From Deltaproteobacteria bacterium RBG_13_49_15 (GTDB taxonomy: Bacteria > Desulfobacterota > Desulfobacteria > Desulfobacterales > UBA2156): DNA of 9,351 nt. The DNA is taken from positions 1 to 9,351 of the forward strand of contig MGQD01000068.1 in NCBI GenBank assembly GCA_001797695.1. The letters are read 5' to 3'. Of the stretch, positions 1-5,274 are shown piece after piece; the first letter of the stretch is position 1; each line of letters starts with the position of its first letter. The translations under genes and the position numbers were made by a program. The notes below the pieces were generated by a model. It was not told where the DNA came from. It saw only the letters and a program-made list of their open reading frames with translations, and ran no database searches.

Positions 1-1
1 C

Positions 2-586
2 AAAAATGCAACAAAAGAGCAGGTTGATTCGGTTTTCCGGTTAGCCTACAAAAGCGGATGCAAGGGGGTAACCATCTATCGATACGGCAGTCGCGAAGGA
101 CAGGTCCTTAGCATCGGGCAAGAGAAAAAAGAGTCGGAAAAAATTGCCCCAAGACCAAGACCGGAAAGAACTTCCGGCACCACTCAGCGCATTCCTACCG
201 GTTGCGGCAAACTTTACGTAACCATCAATTCGGATGAAGAGGGGATGTGCGAAGTATTCGCTCAGATGGGAAAAACAGGGGGATGCGCTTCCTCCCAGAT
301 TGAAGCTGCAGGACGGTTGATATCTCTTGCATTGCGCTCAGGCGTTAAAGTGGAAGCAATTGCCAAACAGCTCATAGGAATCCGCTGCCCTTCACCGGCA
401 TGGCAGAACGGAAAAATGGTTCTTTCCTGTCCGGATGCTATCGCACAGGTACTGAAAAACGTCACCCACTCGGATTTTGCGGATGCGGAATCGATGCTTG
501 GGGTTTGCCCTGATTGCAGCAGTGTCATGACTCATCAGGAGGGATGCCTGGTTTGTCATTTCTGCGGGTACTCCAAATGTTCCTGA
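2..586 (+). CDS. nrdJ: Vitamin B12-dependent (class II) ribonucleotide reductase, C-terminal part
   Basis: The gene enters from the left edge in frame 2; 194 residues and the TGA stop are visible, so the start and the catalytic barrel lie outside the window. Seen: the end of the catalytic domain with CKGVTIYRYGSREGQVL, a charged proline-rich linker (about residues 41-62), then a TSCPD-type domain (about 65-155, TGCGKLYVTI to RCPSP). A cysteine-rich tail follows, with CPDC at 169-172 and CLVCHFCGYSKC at 182-193. In this family the tail cysteines bind zinc and/or carry reducing equivalents to the active site. The enzyme reduces ribonucleotides to deoxyribonucleotides in the cytoplasm using adenosylcobalamin, which needs no oxygen. 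The tail looks intact. The match is specific; only the missing N-terminal part limits certainty. Confidence 0.95.
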   Translation, partial: KNATKEQVDSVFRLAYKSGCKGVTIYRYGSREGQVLSIGQEKKESEKIAPRPRPERTSGTTQRIPTGCGKLYVTINSDEEGMCEVFAQMGKTGGCASSQIEAAGRLISLALRSGVKVEAIAKQLIGIRCPSPAWQNGKMVLSCPDAIAQVLKNVTHSDFADAESMLGVCPDCSSVMTHQEGCLVCHFCGYSKCS

Positions 587-651
587 TGCCTTGATACCCT
601 CCGGCTATATGGGCCGTTAGTCTAAGGCTAATAAATTCGAAAGGTTTCATT
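587..651. other. Short convergent intergenic gap after nrdJ
   Basis: This gap separates the nrdJ stop from the stop of the opposing DedA-type gene. The possible hairpins are very short: CGGC/GCCG around 610-625 and GAAA/TTTC near 639-648 followed by a few T residues. No convincing intrinsic terminator is visible for either direction. Confidence 0.4.
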
Positions 652-1233
652 TTACAAAAAATACTTCACAGCGATAAATCCTGCGATGAGCAGAATAGTG
701 AAGGCAACGGCCAATACATCAAAATACCGGTCGATAAAAACCTGTATTTTGGGACCAAAAAGGTAAATTAAACCGCCGACCAGAAAAAACCTTGCCGAGC
801 GCGAAATGATTGAAGCGATCAGAAAAACGAAAAAGTCGATCTTAAAAGCACCGGCGCTGATGGTAAAAATCTTATAAGGGATCGGTGTAAAGCCGGCAAC
901 CCCGACAGCCCATGCATCATAGCGTATATACAATTCCCGAACATAACCTATTTTTTCAGTAAGACCGTAAAATGCGATAATCTTCTCTCCTATTATGATC
1001 ATGAATTGCCAGCCGATCAGATAACCGAAACACCCTCCGATCACCGAACCGATTGAACAGATGAGCGCATATTTAAATGATTTTTTAGGTATGGCAATGG
1101 AAAGGGCGATTAATAATAGATCCGGAGGAATCGGAAAAAAGGAAGATTCGCAAAAAGCCAAAATAAAAAGAGCCCAGGATCCGTATGGGGTCTCTGCCCA
1201 ATGGAGAACCCAGTCGTATAGTTTTCGAAGCAT
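652..1233 (-). CDS. YqaA/DedA-family (SNARE-associated, VTT domain) membrane protein
   Basis: This is a 193-residue, very hydrophobic protein with several predicted membrane segments (roughly 18-45, 55-88, 108-128, 133-160 and 172-192). DedA-superfamily marks are visible: an acidic residue before a proline-rich re-entrant loop (E29-S-S-F-F-P-I-P-P), a second re-entrant motif (F115-T-P-I-P-Y-K, then S-A-G-A-F), and arginines R145 and R148 near the third conserved segment. DedA-superfamily proteins are inner-membrane proteins linked to lipid (undecaprenyl phosphate or phospholipid) translocation and proton-motive-force maintenance. The short YqaA branch is poorly characterised, so the substrate here is unknown. 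Its ATG directly follows the pcm stop with no gap, and GGAAAG lies 8 nt upstream inside pcm, so the two are almost certainly co-transcribed. The family call is good; the function is open. Confidence 0.88.
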   Translation of the reverse strand: MLRKLYDWVLHWAETPYGSWALFILAFCESSFFPIPPDLLLIALSIAIPKKSFKYALICSIGSVIGGCFGYLIGWQFMIIIGEKIIAFYGLTEKIGYVRELYIRYDAWAVGVAGFTPIPYKIFTISAGAFKIDFFVFLIASIISRSARFFLVGGLIYLFGPKIQVFIDRYFDVLAVAFTILLIAGFIAVKYFL

Positions 1234-1893
1234 TTATAATTCTTTCCAGCCGTGTTCGCCCAGGAGTTTGACAAACCGGCATCCTCCCAGGTTGACCGTT
1301 CGAATCCCCTCCTCCTCTCGCACCACTTTGATCAGCTCCTGAGAGTACTGATTTCCCACCGGAATCACCATCCGTCCGCCGATGGCAAGTTGACTGATCA
1401 GGGGGTTCGGAATTTCCGGTGCACCTGCAGTAACGATGACGGCATCAAAAGGGCTTTCTTCCCTCCACCCTGCCGTACCGTCTGAATACCGGGTAACAAT
1501 GTTGTGATATTTGAGCTGGTCGAAAAGACGGCGAGCGCTGAGATAAAGAGAATGAATCCGCTCGATGGTATAGACCCGGAAGGCGATTTCTGCGCAAATT
1601 GCCGCCTGATAACCCGATCCGGTTCCGATTTCAAGGACCCGGTCTTGTTTATCAAGCTGCAGGGCTTCCGTCATCTCCGCCACAATGTAAGGCTGGGATA
1701 TGGTTTGATCGTGACCGATGGGGAGTGGAAAATCCCCATACGCCTGATCCCAAAGCGCTTCGCTGACAAAAAGATGTCTGGGCACGTTACGCATTGCCGA
1801 GAGGACTTTCGGGTCCGAAACCCCTCTTGCCTCAATTTGCTTTTTGACCATCTCCCCGCGAAGCCGGTCAAACTTGATGAGATCTCCATTCAT
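1234..1893 (-). CDS. pcm: Protein-L-isoaspartate O-methyltransferase
   Basis: This 219-residue enzyme transfers a methyl group from S-adenosylmethionine to isoaspartyl residues in aged proteins, starting their repair in the cytoplasm. Seen: the family motif HDQTISQPYIVAEM (61-74), SAM motif I LEIGTGSGYQAA (87-98), an acidic residue for SAM ribose (E111 in YTIER), the DGTAGW segment (138-143), FDAVIVTAGAPEIP (149-162), GGRMVIPVG (172-180) and the C-terminal FVKLLGEHGW. Length is close to E. coli Pcm (about 208). The ATG at 1893 lacks a visible Shine-Dalgarno and overlaps the stop of a small upstream ORF as ATGA, so translation may be coupled. An internal Met15 has GGGGAG directly against it, too close to work well. 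The next gene downstream is the DedA-type protein. Confidence 0.96.
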   Translation of the reverse strand: MNGDLIKFDRLRGEMVKKQIEARGVSDPKVLSAMRNVPRHLFVSEALWDQAYGDFPLPIGHDQTISQPYIVAEMTEALQLDKQDRVLEIGTGSGYQAAICAEIAFRVYTIERIHSLYLSARRLFDQLKYHNIVTRYSDGTAGWREESPFDAVIVTAGAPEIPNPLISQLAIGGRMVIPVGNQYSQELIKVVREEEGIRTVNLGGCRFVKLLGEHGWKEL

Positions 1894-2051
1894 GACATGG
1901 CTTTGCTACCAGAACAAAAGAATGCGGTCAAGATATTATCACCCGGCATTTGGGCTAACCCGCCCCCAGCGGGATAGATGAGAAACCGGGCCAGGCTTGT
2001 CCGACTCCTGCGGGGGCAGGTTAAACGCCTCTTGATGCCTATCTTGTTCAT
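1890..2051 (-). CDS. Candidate 53-residue leader ORF upstream of pcm
   Basis: The ORF begins MNKIGIKRRLTCPRRSR and ends GSKAMS. Its ATG has a near-perfect Shine-Dalgarno (AAGGAGG, 7 nt spacer) and its TGA overlaps the pcm ATG as ATGA, while pcm itself has no visible SD. These are the marks of a translated, coupling leader. Against it being an ordinary gene: the product resembles no family I know, it has no clear domain or signal peptide, and its middle (codons about 10-32) is supplied by the inverted-repeat element at 1956-2023. It may be a leader whose middle was replaced by a repeat insertion, the stub of a lost upstream gene, or a fortuitous open frame. An upstream in-frame Met at 2075 would add 8 residues but bypass the SD. 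Confidence 0.45.
   Translation of the reverse strand: MNKIGIKRRLTCPRRSRTSLARFLIYPAGGGLAQMPGDNILTAFFCSGSKAMS
1956..2023. repeat. REPIN-like imperfect inverted-repeat element with two GC-rich hairpins
   Basis: The arms TAACCCGCCCCC (1956-1967) and GGGGGCAGGTTA (2012-2023) are inverted copies matching at 11 of 12 positions, and the mismatch becomes a G-U pair in RNA. Each end also forms its own small hairpin: CCCGC/GCGGG (1959-1973) and CCTGC/GCAGG (2007-2020). Two short palindromes in opposite orientation around a spacer is the plan of REP doublets (REPINs) or small MITE-like elements. Only one copy lies in the window, so dispersal is inferred, not shown. The element is GC-richer than its surroundings and lies inside the leader ORF upstream of pcm. 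Confidence 0.55.
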
Positions 2052-2058
2052 GCTAAAA

Positions 2059-2065
2059 CCTCCTT
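2059..2065 (-). promoter_or_regulatory. Strong Shine-Dalgarno of the pcm leader ORF
   Basis: On the minus strand this reads AAGGAGG, followed by TTTTAGC (7 nt) and ATG at 2051. It is the strongest ribosome binding site in the window and decides the start of the leader ORF. It is also the only good site upstream of pcm. Confidence 0.7.
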
Positions 2066-2115
2066 GATTTTTCAACCAAATCCTGCAATTAATCCATCAC
2101 AAATGCCATGACGGT

Positions 2116-2133
2116 TTTTCCCATATTGGAAAA
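2116..2133. promoter_or_regulatory. 6-bp perfect inverted repeat next to the channel start codon
   Basis: TTTTCC (2116-2121) and GGAAAA (2128-2133) are perfect inverted copies around a 6-nt spacer, ending 3 nt before the ATG at 2137. The only SD-like bases for the channel gene (GGA, 2128-2130) sit in the right arm. It could be an operator in the divergent pcm/channel region or a hairpin hiding the start site. Being short, it could also be chance. Confidence 0.3.
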
Positions 2134-2136
2134 TCA

Positions 2137-3132
2137 ATGATTACTAAAAACCTGCCCCTTGCCGTTCTTTTTGCCATACTCATCATCGCAGTCGGAACAA
2201 CCGGGTATATGATCATAGAAAAATGGTCTTTTATGGATTCGATTTTCATGACCGTCACCACCCTTTCAACCGTCGGTTACGGCGAGGTGAATAAGCTGAC
2301 TCAAGCCGGAAGAATTTTCAGCATGCTGTTGATCATTTTGGGGGTCGGCTATTTCTTTTTCGTGGCCGGTGCAGTGGTCCAGTTCATGATGGAAGGAAGC
2401 ATCCGGATGATTTTCGGGAGGAGAAAATTGGACAGACAAATCGAACGATTGAGAAACCACCATATCGTATGCGGGTATGGACGGATCGGCCGTGTTCTTT
2501 GCAGGAACATCCGACAAAAACCAATAGGTGTCGTGGTTATCGAAAAGCAGAATGAGCTTGTGCCGATATTGGAAGAAGACGGCATCCTTTATGTCATCGG
2601 AGATGCGTCAAACGAAATCACCCTCACGAAAGCCGGGATCAAGCACGCCATGGGGCTTATCGCCGTATTGGGTGAAGACGCCGACAACGTTTTTCTGACG
2701 CTTACCGCCAGGCAGTTGAATCCGGATATTTTTATCATGGCCCGCGCAAGCAGTGAAGGTTCTAAAGCCAAACTCAAGGCAGCCGGCGCCAATCATGTCG
2801 AATCCCCTTATGATATCGGCGCCGCTGCCATGGCCCACCGGATCATCAGGCCGACGGTTACCGGATTTCTGGATCTTGCTCTTGCCTATAAGGGTACGAA
2901 TATTCAGATGGAAGAGATTCCGGTCGGACCGCATTCCAGGATTGCAAACATCATGTTAAAGGATTCGGGAATTCGCCAGAAATACGATCTGATCATCATT
3001 GCGGTGAAAACGACAGATGGGATGCTGTTCAATCCTTCTTTTGAAACCGTCATCCGTCCGGGAGATACGGTCATTGCCCTCGGAGGAGAGGAAAACCTAA
3101 AAAAATTAGAAGCCGAACTCAACCCGCAATAA
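2137..3132 (+). CDS. Two-TM potassium channel with RCK (TrkA-N/TrkA-C) domains
   Basis: This 331-residue protein has the plan of MthK-like bacterial potassium channels. Membrane helix 1 is at about 8-27, the pore helix and selectivity filter TLSTVGYGE at about 42-50, and helix 2 at about 60-86. An RCK/TrkA-N Rossmann domain starts at HHIVCGYGRIGR (109-119; GxGxxG at 113-118), with acidic E136 ending strand 2 and GDAS at 155-158. A TrkA-C-type domain covers about 240-328. Such channels pass potassium across the inner membrane and are gated by ligands (calcium, nucleotides or NAD(H)) on the RCK ring; the ligand here cannot be read. The filter ends in GYGE rather than the commoner GYGD. The ATG at 2137 has only a weak GGA as SD. 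The gene is divergent from the pcm unit and convergent with the 5-FCL gene. Confidence 0.93.
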   Translation: MITKNLPLAVLFAILIIAVGTTGYMIIEKWSFMDSIFMTVTTLSTVGYGEVNKLTQAGRIFSMLLIILGVGYFFFVAGAVVQFMMEGSIRMIFGRRKLDRQIERLRNHHIVCGYGRIGRVLCRNIRQKPIGVVVIEKQNELVPILEEDGILYVIGDASNEITLTKAGIKHAMGLIAVLGEDADNVFLTLTARQLNPDIFIMARASSEGSKAKLKAAGANHVESPYDIGAAAMAHRIIRPTVTGFLDLALAYKGTNIQMEEIPVGPHSRIANIMLKDSGIRQKYDLIIIAVKTTDGMLFNPSFETVIRPGDTVIALGGEENLKKLEAELNPQ

Positions 3133-3149
3133 AATCAACTAAATTTTAT
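3129..3149. terminator. AT-only palindrome spanning two convergent stop codons, possible weak bidirectional terminator
   Basis: ATAAAAT (3129-3135) and ATTTTAT (3143-3149) are perfect 7-bp inverted copies around a 7-nt loop. The stop codons of both convergent genes (3130-3132 and 3139-3141) lie within it. The stem has no G-C pair, so it would be a weak intrinsic terminator at best. Confidence 0.25.
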
Positions 3150-3726
3150 AGATGATCCGTTTTTCCGTGATGATAATGTCCACGTATTTATCATGCGATT
3201 CCATTGGAATGGCGGGGATTAGCTGGCTTTCGAATGAGAGTGCGACCTTTCGGGTCGTGATCGGAAGTTTTGGGATCAGCCGGTCATAATACCCTTCCCC
3301 GGATCCGATTCTGCCTCCTTTTTCATCGAATGCGATTCCGGGAATGATGGCAATATCAATATAATCGATAGGGACTGCTTTGCACACCCTTGGATCGGGT
3401 TCCAAAATACCTCTTTGCCCGAGCTTCAGGTCCGTATCCGGATTATCCACCTTCATCAAATCCATATCCCGTTTTTCGGGTTTAAACACGGGAAGCACGA
3501 CGATCTTCCCGTTTTGATAACACCTTTTAATAATCTCCCGCGTTCCGATCTCGTATTTTTTATTCACATATAGAAGTGAAATTTTGGATTCCAGAAAATT
3601 GGCAAATTCAAAAAGACGGTTTTCAATCTCCCGTGTTTTTTTCATCCGTTCTTTTTCAGCAAGCGAATCGATCAACTTCCGGATGTCGTTTCGGATTGAT
3701 TCCTTTTTCTCAGCATGTTCATCCAT
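3139..3726 (-). CDS. 5-formyltetrahydrofolate cyclo-ligase (5,10-methenyl-THF synthetase)
   Basis: This 195-residue enzyme uses ATP to turn 5-formyl-THF into 5,10-methenyl-THF, returning a storage/inhibitory folate to one-carbon metabolism in the cytoplasm. Seen from the chosen start: a basic N-terminal helix KKESIRNDIRKLIDSL (7-22), VVLPVF (77-81), RGILEP (105-110) and the signature PGIAFDEKGGRIGSGEGYYDRL (129-150), which holds the GxGxGYYDR nucleotide/phosphate-binding loop. Length is typical (about 180-200). The start at 3726 is chosen because AGGAG lies 7 nt upstream; the ATG at 3780 would add 18 residues with no family match and lies upstream of the expected transcription start. In E. 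coli the homologue is ygfA/fau, beside 6S RNA; no 6S RNA is evident here. A good sigma70-type promoter precedes it. Confidence 0.94.
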   Translation of the reverse strand: MDEHAEKKESIRNDIRKLIDSLAEKERMKKTREIENRLFEFANFLESKISLLYVNKKYEIGTREIIKRCYQNGKIVVLPVFKPEKRDMDLMKVDNPDTDLKLGQRGILEPDPRVCKAVPIDYIDIAIIPGIAFDEKGGRIGSGEGYYDRLIPKLPITTRKVALSFESQLIPAIPMESHDKYVDIIITEKRIIYKI

Positions 3727-3733
3727 CGGTATG

Positions 3734-3738
3734 CTCCT
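3734..3738 (-). promoter_or_regulatory. Shine-Dalgarno deciding the cyclo-ligase start
   Basis: The minus strand reads AGGAG with a 7-nt spacer (CATACCG) before ATG at 3726. This supports the shorter 195-residue product over the longer frame beginning at 3780. Confidence 0.7.
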
Positions 3739-3770
3739 GAGTGGTCGCTCGGGTTTTGGGCTTTGTAAGA

Positions 3771-3799
3771 TTTGTATCAAAATCTGCGATCAAAGTCAA
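3771..3799 (-). promoter_or_regulatory. Sigma70-type promoter for the cyclo-ligase gene
   Basis: On the minus strand, -35 TTGACT (3794-3799, 5 of 6 to consensus) and -10 TACAAA (3771-3776, 4 of 6) are separated by exactly 17 nt. Transcription would begin near 3764, leaving a leader of about 40 nt before ATG 3726. This would exclude the alternative ATG at 3780. Confidence 0.6.
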
Positions 3800-3821
3800 C
3801 CTCTAATAATCATTGACTAAA

Positions 3822-3848
3822 TATCATATCTATGATAGTGGCCCACTA
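3822..3848. promoter_or_regulatory. Two nested palindromes in the cyclo-ligase/serS divergent region
   Basis: TATCATA-TC-TATGATA (3822-3837) is a perfect 7-bp inverted repeat with a 2-nt centre, the usual geometry of a dimeric repressor operator. It overlaps a second palindrome, TAGTG-GCC-CACTA (3836-3848). Both lie 23 bp and more upstream of the minus-strand -35 box and about 150 bp before serS. No matching regulator is in the window; the role is inferred from geometry only. Confidence 0.35.
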
Positions 3849-3999
3849 CCTTTAAAAATCCTTTTGTAACCGGCAACTGCTTCGAACAATTGCAGGGCTG
3901 CGCTTTCACCGAATAACCCTTCAGTTTCGGCCTTGGTCGATAAAAAGGGAAAAAGACGCAAAGATATACCCACTTTAGTGAAAAAATATAGGAATTGAT
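3838..3999. other. Unassigned structured intergenic segment upstream of serS
   Basis: About 160 bp without a recognised gene. It holds short potential stems (GCAG/CTGC near 3891-3900; CCGAA/TTCGG near 3909-3930). On the minus strand, two frames stay open through much of it. One reads EGLFGESAALQLFEAVAGYK and continues RIFKGSGPLS before a stop at the palindromes. The other reads KLKGYSVKAQPCNCSKQLPV and continues TKGFLKVVGHYH. Neither has a good start and SD, so it looks more like a remnant or a dispersed repeat than a gene. I found no convincing serS promoter in it. Confidence 0.35.
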
Positions 4000-5274
4000 A
4001 TGCTGGAAATCAAGTTTGTTCGGCAAAATTTATCCAAAGTGCAAGAAGCGTTGGCCAAAAGAGGGAATCCGATCGATTTGGATGTTTTCAAATCCTTAGA
4101 AGAAAAACGAAGAAAAATCCTTTCGGAAATCGAAGCGCTGCGGCATCGACGGAATTTGGTTTCCGATGAAATCGCGCAAATGAAAAAAGAGAGAAAAGAC
4201 GCGATGGAACGCGTCACGGAAATGCGGGGGGTCTCCTCCCGTATCAAGGATCTCGAAAAAGACCTTTCTCAAACCGAAGAATCGGTGAATCAGTTTCTAT
4301 TGAACATTCCGAATATCCCCGACGCATCAGTGCCTCTGGGAAAAGACAGCTCGGAAAATCCGGTGATCAAACGTATTGGGAAGATCCAGGATGTCGGTTT
4401 TAAGATCAAATCACACTGGGAATTGGGAGAGAAACTTAAAATCCTCGATTTTGAAAGGGCTTCAAAGATCACCGGTTCCCGTTTTCCGCTCTACTTCGGG
4501 GCCGGCGCACGATTGGAAAGAGCTCTTATCAACTTCATGCTCGATGTCCATACGAGCGAGCACGGATATACGGAAGTTCTCCCTCCGTTCATCGTCAATC
4601 GCCAGAGCATGACTAATACCGGACAACTTCCCAAATTCGAGGACGATCTATTTAAACTGCATGGATGGGACTATTTTCTTATCCCTACGGCAGAAGTTCC
4701 CGTTACAAATATCCACCAGGGAGAGGTTCTTGCAGAGGATCTTCTCCCGATTCGATACACGGCTTATACCCCCTGTTTTCGCAGTGAAGCCGGTTCATAT
4801 GGCAAGGATACCCGAGGATTAATCCGGCAGCATCAATTCAATAAGGTTGAACTGGTCAAATTCACCACACCCGAAACATCTTATGACGAACTGGAGACAT
4901 TATTGCAGGACGCGGAATCAATTTTGTCGCGGCTTCACCTCCCCTATCAGGTCGTCACGTTATGCACCGGCGATATGGGTTTTTCTGCGGCAAAAACCTA
5001 TGATATCGAAGTATGGATGCCATACCAGGGGGTCTATCGGGAGATATCGTCCTGTTCCAACTTTGAAGACTTTCAGTCCAGGCGCGCCAATATCCGTTTT
5101 AAGCAAAAAGGGAAAAAGGGGACCGAACTGGTACATACGTTAAATGGATCCGGATTGGCGGTGGGCCGCACGGTTGCCGCAATCCTTGAAAACCACCAGC
5201 AATCCGACGGATCTGTTCGTATTCCTGAAGTCTTAAAATCTTACATGGGCGGGATAGAGGTCATTAGGCCATGA
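4000..5274 (+). CDS. serS: Seryl-tRNA synthetase
   Basis: This 424-residue class II aminoacyl-tRNA synthetase charges tRNA-Ser (and tRNA-Sec where present) with serine. Seen in order: an N-terminal antiparallel coiled-coil arm rich in K/E/R (about 27-104) that grips the long variable arm of tRNA-Ser; motif 1 ending at the GYTEVLPPFIV strand (189-199); the TAEVPVTN serine-binding segment (230-237); motif 2 FRSEAGSYGKDTRGLIRQHQF (260-280); the EISSCSNFEDFQSRR segment (348-362); and motif 3 NGSGLAVGRT (382-391) with its ATP-binding arginine. Length matches the bacterial enzyme (about 425-430). The ATG at 4000 has AGGA with a 6-nt spacer. It is the first gene of a probable operon and overlaps thrC by 4 bp (ATGA). 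Confidence 0.98.
   Translation: MLEIKFVRQNLSKVQEALAKRGNPIDLDVFKSLEEKRRKILSEIEALRHRRNLVSDEIAQMKKERKDAMERVTEMRGVSSRIKDLEKDLSQTEESVNQFLLNIPNIPDASVPLGKDSSENPVIKRIGKIQDVGFKIKSHWELGEKLKILDFERASKITGSRFPLYFGAGARLERALINFMLDVHTSEHGYTEVLPPFIVNRQSMTNTGQLPKFEDDLFKLHGWDYFLIPTAEVPVTNIHQGEVLAEDLLPIRYTAYTPCFRSEAGSYGKDTRGLIRQHQFNKVELVKFTTPETSYDELETLLQDAESILSRLHLPYQVVTLCTGDMGFSAAKTYDIEVWMPYQGVYREISSCSNFEDFQSRRANIRFKQKGKKGTELVHTLNGSGLAVGRTVAAILENHQQSDGSVRIPEVLKSYMGGIEVIRP

Noticed and set aside
1504..1977. 157-codon open frame on the plus strand
   Set aside because: It is antisense to pcm, whose motifs are all intact in the opposite frame; the product has no recognisable motif.
3727..3780. 18-residue N-terminal extension of the cyclo-ligase from ATG 3780
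   Set aside because: It has no family match, lies upstream of a good SD and start at 3726, and lies upstream of the predicted transcription start.
3813..3836. Plus-strand promoter for serS (TTGACT with TATGAT)
   Set aside because: The spacer is only 12 nt, and the boxes fall within the palindrome; a 17-nt spacing gives a poor -10.
3870..3900. tRNA-like TTCGAA motif
   Set aside because: There is no acceptor stem, D-arm or anticodon arm at the right spacing, and the bases around TTCGAA do not form a T-arm.
3727..3999. 6S RNA, which lies beside the cyclo-ligase gene in many proteobacteria
   Set aside because: I could not see the long, nearly closed rod with a central bubble by eye. An Infernal search with the 6S models would settle it.
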